Part shown: positions 22,640-34,330 of the stretch, in pieces
Position numbering within the stretch: position 1 is the first letter of the stretch
How the letters are laid out: each line of letters opens with the position of its first letter
Assembly (NCBI GenBank): GCA_021234155.1
Contig: JAJEKV010000300.1
Span: 62,001 to 126,000, forward strand
Reading direction: 5' to 3'
Length of the DNA: 64,000 nt
Source of the DNA: Isoetes taiwanensis
Lineage: Eukaryota > Streptophyta > Lycopodiopsida > Isoetales > Isoetaceae
Translations under genes and position numbers: made by a program
The notes under the pieces: generated by a model
What the model was told of the DNA's origin: nothing
The model's input: only the letters and a program-made list of their open reading frames with translations
The model's database searches: none

Positions 22640-24312
22640 TGAGGATGACGTGGCAAATAGGGATGACGAGGTGGCAAACAACTTGGCAAGGAATATTTTT
22701 TCTAGTCAAAACATGTGATAAGATGGAGATGATGAGTGTGACATGTGGATGATGATGTGGAGGTGTTGGTGATGATGTGGCAAGATAACATGTCACCTTT
22801 ATGAACTCAAACAACTATTGAAGAATTTTTTAGTAGAGTGGAGTTTTCAATGGGGTGACACCACGTGTGTGATGTGACATGACAATGAAGATGATATGTA
22901 AGATGACTTGGCCATTTTTGAGTGATGACATGGGTCAATTTCGGTGTCAATGTATATAATTTGCATCCTTTACGCAAATTTTTTACTTTTGTTGCCTCCT
23001 TTAGGAATTTGGCACTTTCTCTCACCATTTGACTTCTAATGAGAGAGTTTGACTCTAGACCATGGGTATGGCCAAGTCAAGTGGAAATTTTGCTTTTTAC
23101 AAGGGCATGTGGGTGTGTGTAATGTGAATGACATATGAAAGAAAAGTCTTGACTAGAAAAAATCTTCTAGGCCAATTTGCCTTAGGAAGTGTAAGCTTGG
23201 CAAGAAACTTGGGGTTACATGAGCATTTTCATGGCAAAGGATATGGAAGGCTTGAGATGGAGATCATGGATCATAGTTATGCCAAGAACTCAAATGTAAA
23301 CATCACATACCAAGAACTCTTCAAGGGGTCTTCAAATCTTCAAAGTTGTCTTACTTGAATCACCTTCCTTAGCATGCTTGTGTGATCCTTCATGAATGTC
23401 CTCACCTTGGTCTTCAAGTCTCCACTTCATGATGTGCAAAGATGCATTATCTTAATATGAATTGTGCTTGTGTATTTGTGTTCAAATCCAAGTCTTAGCA
23501 TGAGTAAATCACATTGTGTCTTTCTCTTCTATCTTTGCCATAGCATGGTGACATCATATAAACAAAAAAAAACGGTGGTCCCCGGCCTCTTGTCTTTTGC
23601 CAATGATAAAGTAGAATTCCAGCAAGTTGCCAATATGGAAGTACGTTTGGCAGCTTAATGACCCTGCAATGGATTGAAAAGGATGGTGATGGTTGATGTT
23701 CAAAATGGTGTGAAATATGAACATGAATGGAAACTGCAAATGAACCTGCATGACAAGTATGATAATTAGTAGAGCATATGAGCTGCTGGATGGAAATGTG
23801 ACAGCAGCCTAGTGGATTTGGTGGAAAAGAATGATGATTTCAAGTGTCTTATGTGAATCAAGGGCAACTCTTGTACGAAATCAATGTGGAATAAATGCCT
23901 TAGGGTGCAAATGCATGTGGAAAAAGATCTATTAGCATAATGAGCTACTGTTATGGTGGGGATGGCAGCAGCCATAGAGATGAAAATAAATGGAGTGAAG
24001 TGTATGAATGTGAGATATATGACTGCAAATCCAGATGCTCCTGCATGGAATTCAGAACTTTAAGCAAAAAAGTATCTGATTTGAACTTTGAATAAGTTGA
24101 CACCTGCACAAATCTCACAGTTTTTGCATTATAGTGGAAGCCTCAAATTCAAAACTTAATTTAAGCAACTACTTGAATTGAAAACACATACCATCTACCA
24201 AATACTCCTGCATTGTTTTTTGCCTTTTCTTCTTTTTCTTTTTTGGCTTTTTGCAATCTCAGCCAATCAAAAGCAAATTAAATTAGCCTACCTACAAATT
24301 CTAAATGATCTT
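22640..24312. other. unrecognised, with GATGATGTGG-type degenerate repeats
   Basis: 22640-22930 is rich in loose repeats of gatgatgtgg and gacatgtgg. The rest up to 24312 would include the 3' untranslated part and 3' LTR of the minus-strand gypsy element that begins to the right, but I could not identify LTR ends. Confidence 0.35.
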
Positions 24313-25480
24313 TTAACTAAACAAACTTAAGGCAACATGTTGTTGCCAGTACCTCTTCAAGTGTAAGATGTTAATATGATTTAACAATTCTCTGCCATCA
24401 AGTACATCTCTCAGCCAATAGGAATCTTTCCCTGCCTTACCAATTACTTCAAAAGACCCTTCCCAAAGATTCTCAAACTTAGCTGCTATGTCTTCCCTTG
24501 CTTTGTTCCATTTTAATACCAGCTCACCCGATTTGAGAGTGCCTTGGAGCTTGTGAGCAGCTTTAAATGCTGCTATATCTTTGGCCTTTTTAATCATAAC
24601 TGCATTTTCAGCTTCATACCTGTGTTCTTCCAACTGCATCAATCTCACACATCTTTCTTTTAGTGCATCATCCATTTCTAAGTTTATTTGATATGCCAAT
24701 CTGAGTGATGGAAGTTCAAGCTCAATAGGCACCACAGATTCTATGCCATAGACCAGAGTGAAAGGTGTGTATTTGGTAGAAGCTTTAATGGTAGTTTTGT
24801 ATGCCCATAATGCATCATGAAGCTTCAGGTGCCAATCTTTTTTGGAAATGCTGATGGTCTTCTTCAGAATTGACTTCAGAACCTTGTTGGTTGACTCAGC
24901 TTGACCATTGCCTTGAGGATAATATGCTGAGCTTTTGGTGTGTTTGACTTTTAGAGTAGCTAGCAATAAGGAAATAGTTTGACTCATGAACTGACTTCCC
25001 CTATCAGAGATAATTTTGAAAGGAATTCTAAATCGAGCACAGATTTTCTCATGAAGAAATCTTGATGTGGTGTAGGCCTTTGCTTCTCTAAGGGGAACTG
25101 CTTCAGCCCATTTGGTGAAATAATCTGTGGCCACAAGTATAAATTGATGCTGAGCTGAGGAGGTTGGATCTATTGGACCTATGAAATCAAGTCCCCATGT
25201 TTGGAATGGCCCTGGAGAAGTTATGGCAGTGAGAGGGGTTGGTTGCAATGTCCTTTTGCCAAAGATTTGGCATTTATGATAACATTGTATTACATCATAG
25301 CAATCTTTAAAAAGAGTAAAAATATCCAGACCTTAAGACCTTCTTGGCAGTTGTGTCAGCAACAAAGTGTCCACCACAAATGCCTTCATGACAAGCCTCA
25401 ATGATCATTTTGGCTTCTTCAGGATCCACACACCTCAGCAGCATTCCCTCCTTGACTTTTTGCATTTCTCTTTAAATCTC
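24313..25480 (-). pseudogene. Ty3/gypsy integrase
   Basis: The zinc-binding His2-Cys2 region (ACHEGICGGHFVADTTAKK, then CYHKCQIFG) is broken by frame changes at about 25250-25330. The core (frame from 25248) has all three acidic positions: WGLDFIG, IISDRGSQF and GNGQAESTNK. It is followed by YKTTIKASTKYTPFTLVYG and the C-terminal module ending SYWLRDVLDGREL, ILHLKRYW. Length and order match plant non-chromovirus integrases; no chromodomain follows. The core ORF is 311 aa, unbroken. Confidence 0.9.
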
Positions 25481-25496
25481 CTTTCCTGACTGCTAC

Positions 25497-26888
25497 TTAA
25501 ATCTTTTGGCAACTCATTGTTTTCAAGATAATTCCTGATATCAGATTGCCAGCCCAAGTCTTTTGCATGAAAAACAACCAAATTAGTAACACAATCAACA
25601 TCATTTGATCCTCGTGTTCAAACAAAGCATAAGGCAAATAAGAACTGGGATTTTCAACTAAATTCACAACTTTGACTATAATATTGTAAGCTTGAATTTT
25701 ACAAGCCCATCTATACAGCTTGGCTTTGGGTTGCTTTTTTGCAAAAAGGAGAGACAAAGGATTTTTCTTCATGTAGACTTGAGTTTGGTTGCTTTGTAGC
25801 AAATGTCCCTGTCTGTCTATTAGAGACATTAATGCAACTGCACTCTTCTCAAGCCTAGGGTATCTTAGCTCAGTATCAAACCACATCTTGCTGGCAAAAG
25901 AAATAACATGGTCTTCTTGAAGCAATGCCACATCAATTGCCTTTTTAAAGACACTAATATAGGCCTTGAAAGGCTTTTCTAAGTCTGGAGGCTTTAGCAG
26001 AATAGAATGGCAGATAGCATTGATGATCTTATCAAAGGATTCTTGGCACTCTTCATTCCAGTCAATCAAAATGTGCTTGCTCTTATTTTTAGAGAATTTT
26101 CCAACCTTTGTGAGGTTAGAAATTGGATTTATAGTGTGTGAGAAGGGAGGGACATACATTCTCAAAAAACTAGTCATTCCCATGAGACTTTTTACATGTT
26201 TGAGTGTTTTGGGAGGAATAAGCTTCTTCAAAGCCTCAATTTTAGTTTCTGCTACCTGAATGCCTTTTGTAGACTCTTCATGTCCCAGCAGGTCTCCTCC
26301 TGAGCATAGGTCTCCTCCTAAGCAGAGATCATCCAAAAAGACATGAAATGCAGTTGGAGGCATATTCTTGAAGGTGGTATCCATGGCTCTTTGGAAGGGT
26401 TCTGATGCATTCATTAATCCAAAAGGCATTCTCCTCATTGCAAATGTTCCCCAAGGTGTAATGAATGAGGTCTTTGGCTGATCTTCCTCCTTTATGCTTA
26501 TTTGATTGAAACCTGAGAAACCATCTAAGAAGGAATATATTTCTTTTCCTGCAACAGCATGCAACACTTCTTCTAAGAAAGAAAAAGGATAACAATCTTT
26601 GATAGTAGCCTTATTCAAATCTCTGTAGTCAATGCAAATTCTTATGGTTTTGTTTTTCTTTTCAACAGGTACAATGCAAGATAACCATTCTGGATTTACG
26701 ATCTCTGAGATCACACCAGCATCCTTCATTTTATATAATTCTTCTTTGATTAAGCCAAGCAAAGTTGCATTAATTCTTCTGAGCTTTTGAACCACAGGTT
26801 TCATACCTTCCTTGATTTTTATTTCAAACTCACATATTCCTTTATCAACACCAACCAATTCATCATAGTCCCAGGCAAAGATATCTTT
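25497..26888 (-). pseudogene. Ty3/gypsy reverse transcriptase and RNase H
   Basis: It opens with KDIFAWDYDE, the usual start of RT, then PEWLSCIVPVEKKNKTIRIC, DYRDLNKATIKDCYP, SFLDGFSGFNQI, TPWGTFAMRRMPFGL and the active site VFLDDLC (x-L-D-D). Immediately after it GGDLC/GGDLL is duplicated and some 35 residues expected before GHE-STKGIQV are missing. The thumb and the gypsy RNase H follow (PPDLEKPFKAYIS, FASKMWFDTELRYPRLEKSA), but the first RNase H Asp is lost. The RT would be inactive. Confidence 0.85.
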
Positions 26889-27884
26889 TCATTCATCAAA
26901 AAATTTGGTAACAAAACACTCATCCTCATCTTTGAACAAATCTCCAACATATAAAACTCTATCCAGACCCTTTTTATTCAGTTTTACCTCCTTTACCTGC
27001 TTTTCCTCATTTGCATTGATTACCAGAATAGGATAGAGTTGTTGCAGATCATTTTTCTCCAAGTCTTCTTCTTGAATTGCTCCCTCGGCCAAATGCTCGA
27101 GTAAGACACTTCTGCAAAATGCATCAGCTTCACAATCCTGCTCCCTTGGCACGTGCCATATTTTCCAAGTCTTGAAGTTTGACAATTCTCCCATAGCTTG
27201 GTCCCTAAGCAAGAGCATGTCTTCATTCTTTGCCTAGAATTCACCCAATATCTGCCTGCAAACAAGCTGGGAATCTCCAAAAATAACAATCTCATTAATG
27301 TTCAAATTTTTTGCTTCTTGAAGGCCTGCTATCAGGGCCTTGTATTCTGCCATATTTGAGGTTGCATTAGGAAAGATTCTGCCTACTTTTGCAAGCAACC
27401 TATTATAAAAATCCTTAAGAATAGCAGCAGAGGAAGCCACACTTAATCTTTTAGAGACACCACCATCAAACCATAAGTAAGCAAAATTTTCTTGTTTTGG
27501 CAGAGTTACCTGCACAAAGGATTTTGAATTCAACATTTGATCATTTGTATTCAGCTCAAACTCTCCACCGGGATTTGATAGTAAAATATCTTCTTCAATG
27601 AAGTTCAAAGCTTCAAATTCACCTACCTTATTGTAGAGTGTTACCCTTCTCTTACCATTTGAGATAGTGCATTCTCCTTTTGACCACATATGTCTAGCAT
27701 CAACTGTTGACCACATAACATATGGTGATCCTCCATCTAATAGGACCTTGGTCAGGATCTTTTTGCCCATTCTAGCAACACAAGTAAAAGCTCCTGGGTC
27801 ATAATCTTCCTGAGTTAGCATGTGCTCCTCGATATGATTGGTTAGAGAAAACTCATCCTCCTTGGAGGAGAGCATGAAAGACAA
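26889..27884 (-). pseudogene. retropepsin-like plus extra RNase H domain
   Basis: The N-terminal part (frame from 27884) has TKVLLDGGSPYVMW, an aspartic protease motif of the DGGS variant seen in some plant gypsy elements. About 60 residues later an RNase H fold begins: YLWFDGG (Asp), NMAEYKALIAGLQEA (Glu), IVIFGDSQLVCRQIL (Asp). A TAG follows GEF, and the same reading continues in the second ORF with HVPREQDCEADAF (the final Asp). All four catalytic residues are present. The text resembles the archaeal-type RNase H of Tat elements. The next stop (TGA at 26889-26891) lies in the frame of RT and separates the two only by that codon. Confidence 0.8.
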
Positions 27885-27979
27885 TTAGAATATTTAGACC
27901 CTCCTGCAATAACTAAACCACGTCAGCCTTCAGCACCGATCAAATGTATCTAATCCTACACAAACATTTCACATGTATG

Positions 27980-28390
27980 GCAACTTTCTCTGGTGAAAAG
28001 GAAAATCTGCCATTGATTTTTGAATTCATATTTACACAGAAGAGTTACTTTAAATCAGTAAGTGCTACAGAGAAACAAAAGCTTCAAACCATGGACAAAT
28101 ATTCAACAAATATAGCAAGAACTTGGTGGCAAGAAAGGAAACAAATCCAAAGATACCTACTTGGGAAAGCTTTAAAAAAGTTTATGAAGGTTAAAACCTG
28201 ACTCTGAATTATCATAATGACATGAAAAGAGAATGGGATCTTTTTAAGCAAGGCGACAAGGAATCAACCTATCAGTATACTTAAAAGTTTCAATATTTAT
28301 CAACTCGAATGTGAGGAGTGATCGAGAAAGAATTGTTACGCAACTACAAGAGGATGGGGGTATAGTGTCAACCCTTGTGTCAAGACATAT
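27980..28390 (+). pseudogene. retrotransposon gag-like fragment, opposite strand
   Basis: Plus-strand text NIARTWWQERKQ, PTWESFKKVYEG, MKREWDLFKQGDKESTYQYT and KFQYLSTRM follows the pattern of retrotransposon gag (A-x-W-W, then W-x-x-F-K-K, then Q-x-x-S-x-x-Y). It has stops and frame changes. It lies right of the minus-strand gypsy pol but points the other way, so it is a separate insertion or the product of an inversion. Confidence 0.55.
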
Positions 28391-28399
28391 GGATAGTGG

Positions 28400-28700
28400 C
28401 AGCTTTGAGACAAATGCTATCGTCTTGACATAAAGTGCTTCCATTGTGTCAAAATTGTGTCATGGACATAGTGTCAAATGTTTTATCAAAGGAATAAGAC
28501 CTTTTTGTCAAGTTTATATTCCACTTTATGTGCATTGTTGCAACGACTTCTAAATAATGGTGTATCTAAGTATTATAACTAATACTTCGATGGAATTGTG
28601 TTGAACATTCATACATCATTATCCATGCAAATTTATCTAATTTGTGACAACTTTAAATCGATTTTGCATCGATTCCATAAAGATAATTAGGAGTATTAAC
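28400..28700. other. AT-rich spacer
   Basis: No recognisable content between the gag-like fragment and the CACTA remnant. Confidence 0.4.
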
Positions 28701-31320
28701 AACTACATATATCAAATAACTTATATCATAGGAGTAATAGCGGTAACATTAACAATACTAACCAATGCATGTGAATGCATCAATTTATTCACGCAGATCA
28801 CGTTGAATGTCATCTATCTCGTCATTTTCTAGATACAAATGTAAAGCCATGCCTTGTAATTGCTTTCGAAAGGTCATTTGCATGTTCTGTAACCTCTTCA
28901 TCTTCAATGTAATCCTCATTGTATCCATGAATGTTGATTGGCGAATCCAATGGAGATCAGAGCATATAATTTGCATCCTTATCAATGTCATATCTCTTTG
29001 GAACTAACAATGGTGATTCTAGAGGAACCTGTACGTTAGTATCATCCTCAAAGGGCAAACCACCTTCAAGATAACCACCTCCTGTATACACATCTTGCCC
29101 TTCACCATCGATATCATCTTCCACATACAAAGATCTTTCTGCAACTTCAACTTCACTTTCTTCTAATCTAACATCATATTCTGCATCATGCAATAATGGC
29201 TCACCATCACCATCACCCCCATATAATATATGTGGACCAAAACATTAACATCCACACATCTATGGATGATCTACCACCACAAAACTAACAATTTGAGATG
29301 AAGTACGCTTAAGGGACTTACTGCCTTGGACTTGTGGTGGAGTCAAATCGGATGCGACTACTACAATCTCAAGGAGTTTGAAGTTGCATCCTGGACTTGT
29401 GGCAAGGAAGTTATCTTGATCAAATTAGCCCACTGAAGTGGAGCAAAGCGACCAACAGGCGGGGCAGAATCATATAAGCCAAGTGACGAGGAGAGTTGAG
29501 ATGCAGAGGTATTAGAACCCACCATCCCCATCCCCATCGGCGGCATCGCCTTCTATATTATTTTTCGTTAGAGACAAATCAATTACACGCCGGGCCCTTG
29601 GTTGACAATGTACAACAATCCACCATTTCGTGTCATTACATGAATAAATGTCTACTCAAATTGACTTGGAAAAACAAATGGTTCTTTCATCTTAGGCAAT
29701 ACCTTTGAAAAATCTACTTCCGAAAATCCTGATGGATGACTCCTAAGTGTCTTGCCATGACCAGTGTATATAACTTTGAACTAGCATGCCTTCAAGACAT
29801 TCACATGGAAGCTACAATAGTCCAATTCAATGATATCCGTCATGGTTCCAACATAGTCAAGGTTACTTTCTAGAAGGTTACGGTCCCTGTTGCTAGATTG
29901 GCTTTTCCGTAAATTGTGAAGTAATGCCAGAATAAAATGTAACCCTATGTTTGTCAATACTGTTAATGCGGAAGTGGAGTCCATATGCCTACATTCTAAA
30001 AAAATTACTATAAGTAAAATGCCACACAAATAAAACTTAGCATCAAGATTTATAATTACATTACCTTCCCTCTTTGCTGACCAAGGGCAATCTCATAATC
30101 ATCATCGATATCACTTGTCCCGCGATCTTGACTTCATCCATACGAGCGAACAACCATGTGTTATCGATAACATTTGGAAAAATAGACAATCCTTCTTTAG
30201 CAACTTTATATAAGTCCCTCCATGGTTGTAAGCTTGAAGTATTATTAATGACAAATGTGCTTATAGTGTCAAGCTTGTCATCGCTCAAGTTTCGTTCCAC
30301 TCTATTGCCTTGTAATACTTCTGACGTGATCTCCTTGGGTTCTTCCTTTTTCCCATAATTTAGGATCGTCAGGATGGCATGAGCTAGTGGCATCATTTAG
30401 GTAAAAAAGCATTTCCTGTACAAGATATCCTTTAGCCATGCAGCCCTCCGGTTTTGCCATTTGATGCACAAAATCTTTGAGCACCTTCATATGATGCTCT
30501 AGAAAAAAACATTCGTCTGCTAGGAGCAGGTCCAACCAATCTTATCTAATTTGGGATGTGCATTAACAGATGTACCTATAAATGTAAGTACATTATTGAT
30601 TGCATTTGGATTTGCTACAAATACATTATTCTAGTTGCATAGAATATATTTAGTTGTACCTGTAGGTCAAAAATACTAGTGGAAAATTCTTTCTCAACGT
30701 CACAAAGCAATAGATTCACTTCCTCCTCCACATTTGCTATCTCATCCACTTCAATTTCCTTTGAAGACACCCATCTTGCAAATTTACCCAATCAATATAT
30801 AATGCGCCTCACTTGTGAACTCAAGAAGTCCTCTATCACACATGGTAATATATACTGCAACATCCATGAAGTATAATACAATATAAATTAATCAAAAGGA
30901 ATGAGAAAATAAGAATCAAAAGTATACCTGAAGAAACTTGTGCCACTCATGCGACTTTGAGGCTACCCCTTTTTGCAAATGCCTTTCGCAAAGAGGCCCC
31001 ATATCTAGTTGGGATGCGCTATTCTCTTGTTCACTTCAACAAGTTGTTTCTTTCCTAAAACCCATGAACCATGCTTCCATGTTAAGGTTTTTCTGCCTTC
31101 CCTCTCAATAGGCCAATATTTTCTTTTGCTTTTCTGCTCTTTGAGATCTATTTTAGCAGCTAATGTTTCCCATTCTCCCATGCATGATGACCCTCTGTGA
31201 AGTATTTCTTATGTCTAGTGTATATTTGTTTTTTCAGATGTTTTGACTTATAAGACGTCCCACAAGTTGGGCATCCACATGCACCACTTGTTTGCAATTC
31301 TGCAAGGAGGAATACAAAGT
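28700..31320 (-). mobile_element. CACTA (En/Spm) transposon remnant, TNP2 transposase C-terminal half
   Basis: On the minus strand, exon-like blocks appear in the order of a TNP2 transposase: GACGCPTCGTSYKSKHLKK and RHKKYFTEGHHAWE (zinc region), LCERHLQKGVASKSHEWHKF, then ILPCVIEDFLSSQVRRIIY, a DUF4218-type block with HHMKVLKDFVHQMAKPEGC and MAKGYLVQEM, and a DUF4216-type block with VGTMTDIIELDYCSFHV, and KMKEPFVFPSQFE. An acidic tail (28785-29193) follows. Introns seem retained (for example a donor after HEWHKFLQ and an acceptor before YILP). Stops are scattered. The catalytic N-terminal half and the CACTA termini were not seen; the right edge meets a LINE tail. Confidence 0.8.
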
Positions 31321-31325
31321 AAATT

Positions 31326-31380
31326 ATAGAATAGAATAGAATAGAATAGAATAGAATAGAATAGAATAGAATAGAATAGA
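31326..31380. repeat. (TAGAA)n microsatellite, tail of the LINE
   Basis: Eleven copies of tagaa. In minus orientation it is TTCTA/ATTCT, the same unit as the tail at 19857-19928. Confidence 0.9.
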
Positions 31381-34330
31381 CATTGCGTCCCTTATTGCTT
31401 ACAGGGCCCTGAACTTGTGTAGCATGGGCGAGCTCCTAAAAGGCTACTAGAACATCACTTATTTGTTATGATGTAGCCTTTTAAGAAGGCTGGCTTTTTC
31501 TATTATTACCCGGCATCAGCTTTGCCGGCCGTGGCGATGCGGTGATGTGTCGTTATCAATCAGCTTTTAAGCCCTGAACAATTTGTGTGGGGTTTATGAT
31601 CCGCTTTTGTGCGGTTCATATTACAAACCCTCTTTCATTGTGTACTTCTGTGTAATGCGATCATCATTCCACGGATGGCGTCACGCCAAATCTCGGGTGA
31701 TTACTGTTATTGTCATCAGAATATATGCAGGTTCCCCATCTTATATTTACGTTTTTGTCTCTAATGTCTCATTATGTCGGGCAATGCGTTAATCATGTGG
31801 TTCTCATCCTCTATTTCTCCCATTGTCGCGGATTACGCATATCAGGTCCTCCTTGTCTATTCCCCTCCACTGTCTTTTTGATTCTCGGATCATGACTCCC
31901 ATTACGAATCTAGCCAAGATATCTCTTAGGTTTTTCCCGGTATGTTATCGATACATCGATGTCCTACTTGCTGTCACGGGTTAAAAATTGTCATGAGCAG
32001 GTTGTCTTGGGTCTGTGTGTTTTTGCAGCCATGCTCTTGTGGCTCATCCTCATTCCACGCCCTTCGTTTATTAGATTCGCTTCGGGTTTAATCCCATCTC
32101 TACGGTCCAATTTGCTACATCTTTATGCCTATGAGAATGTGTGATTTTTGGCGACTTCGGTGATTGCAATACTAGACAATTTCCCACGAAGGTCTCATGC
32201 ATTATCCCTAATCCGGGTACCTTAAGGTCCTCTCCCATGCTCTCTCACCTCCATTGGTTTTGCCCTGTTTGAGGGACCGTGATTGTCGATTGGCGTATTT
32301 GTCCGTGCTTTAAATTCATGCATTGCCATTGCCTAAGGATTCCTTCTGTTTTTCCCATTTTAAATGCGTTAGGCGGCCCCAAGCTTACGCCCCATATAGT
32401 TGAGTAGTGGCTACCACGCTTTGAATAAGTAGCATTTGATGTCAGTCAATTACTACGCTTTTGTTGCGGAAATTCTTCATATTGAAATAACTCCCCTATA
32501 GGTGATTGGAACTTGGTGTATGCGCACCCTTAGCCCACTTCCCTATGCCACGTGCGTCATTACCCTAGATATCTCGTATTCCGTTGTTTCCTCTATTTCT
32601 GTTTCCTTATATCTGAAAGGTCTATGCCTGTTCTTATGGCCAAAGATGACTATCTTAGTTTTTTTCTAGATTTTACCGTTAGCCGGTTTTTTCCGCGAAA
32701 TTGTTCTAGAATTTTTAGCGTCTGTGCATCCCCTTATTTTTGTGGCCATCATACTCGGATCATGTTATAGCATAATCCCGGTACCTTCATTGTCCCCTAG
32801 CGTGGGGGTATTCTTCCCCTTGATGTTACGCTGTAGCCACCCAAAGCATCTATGTATATCCCAAATAGAGTTGGGGATAGCGGGCAACCTGTTGCTTGGC
32901 GTTTGTGTCCGCGGTTTATTTTATCCTTCTTGCTCTATCTTGGCATATACCCTATGGTATAGTCTTGCAATCAATCCTACCATGTTTCTTGGGGCTTGCA
33001 TGTCCATCAACCTTTGTAATAGCTTCTCCCTCGGAATTGTGTCGAATGCTTTCCTGAAATCTACAAAACAGCAGATGATCTTTCTTCCCTATGCTTTGTT
33101 CTGCTCTATTAATATCCGAAGGGTTACTAGATGGCTTTGTGGTTGAGTGTTAGGCTGAATCCGCTTGCCCTTGTGCTCTCATGTTTCCTTTACGCGCCCA
33201 TTTCTTTAGTTTGTTGTCCAGTGCCTTTCCGAACCATTTTGCGAAAATGGAACTTACCATTATTGTTCTATAGTTTCCTGGATCTTGCCTGCTCCCTGCC
33301 TTATGTAGAGGTATGACTCTATTGTATGTCCACCTGTCTGGAAGCCCTGTATGTATTATGCCGTTGAAAATGTCCGTGACCTGTCTGCCAATTTCTATCT
33401 CAGCACATTTCAGTAATTCCACGGTCAGACCATATAGATCCGGGGCTTTGTGGTTAGCCATCCTGTTTAGGGCTACCATTACCTTTTGCATGTTGAAGCA
33501 TGGTTTATTCGAATCCTGCAGCATTGGTATTGATACAGGGGGTGCCCCTGTCTTATACAATTTCTCCAGGTATTTCTCCCATCCGGCTGTTCCAATACTG
33601 TCCTGCTCATTCCCTGTTTTCATATTCTCCCCTCCCTTCCTTTTCAATCCCCTCCAAAATATTCGGGGCTGTTTCTTCAACAATTTTGCCATACCCCATT
33701 GATGTTGCAGCAGGTTCTTATTTCGTTTTAACTTCAGTAGTCTTATGTATGCTGCTTTTTATGTCTGGTATATCTCCTTCCCTATGTGCTCTTTAGTTTT
33801 TCTTTTTTGTTCTCTGCACTCATCATCGTACCATACTGATGCCTTGAAGGCCCTGTTCTTTCTGGTTCTGTTCTTTTTCCCGAATACCTCTGTTGCTACT
33901 CTCACCATGATGTCATTGAGAGTATTGCCATTGTCATTCGCATTGTGTTTTCCCCATTCCCATTTTCCCATTTCCTCCCTAACCGTTTGTATGAATGTAT
34001 CTGTGTATTTTTCTTGAAATTGGATCCTCATCCTCACTTTCTCTTCCTCTTTTTCCCCTGTGTTATTGATATGTGTCGTCCCACCTCCTTTGAGTGTTAA
34101 TTTGATCGGTCTATGACTTTCCCCTTTTCCAGTCGGCCAGTTCTGTAGCATTAGTCCTACTACTCTTTCTACTGCTCAATCATTCAAAATTACATAATCT
34201 ACTATGCTCTTACCATGTGCATTCTGACTCGTAAAGCTCCCTGATCCCCTCCATTTTTTCACCCCATTAGCTATGATTACCCATGTTGCCGTGCAGACTT
34301 CCAGCAGCAATTCGCCTTTGGCGTTTATTC
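31326..34330 (-). mobile_element. 5'-truncated LINE (endonuclease C-terminus to tail)
   Basis: Minus-strand order: the end of an APE-type endonuclease ([40 protein letters not shown], then a HRPI motif, 34330-34090), a linker ORF (34151-33759), RT (33692-33150: NHKAPDLYGLTVELLK, WTYNRVIPLHKAGSRQDPG, NYRTIMVSS), then a decayed C-terminus with LYGA-x-AWG near 32390. It ends in about 11 copies of TATTC (31326-31380). The LYGxxxWG motif and the pentamer tail link it to the LINEs at 13.5 and 19.7 kb. The 5' end joins gypsy RT sequence directly at about 34326-34330. Inactive. Confidence 0.8.

Larger units (their letters stand above)
24313..27884 (-). mobile_element. decayed Tat-like Ty3/gypsy pol with RNase H-like domain before RT
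   Basis: Read on the minus strand the order is protease-like, RNase H with D-E-D-D (27884-26889), RT with connected gypsy RNase H (26888-25497), zinc-finger and core integrase (about 25480-24313). The Tat clade normally carries its extra RNase H between the gypsy RNase H and integrase. Gag and LTRs were not found. In-frame stops and an RT deletion make it inactive. Confidence 0.85.

Noticed and set aside
31500..31530. GC-rich hairpin (ccggcatcagctttgccgg) as a further Helitron end
   Set aside because: No CTRR end follows at the right distance on either strand, and it lies within the LINE 3' region.
33150..33796. Plus-strand ORFs opposite the LINE RT
   Set aside because: They are antisense shadows of the minus-strand RT with its recognised motifs.
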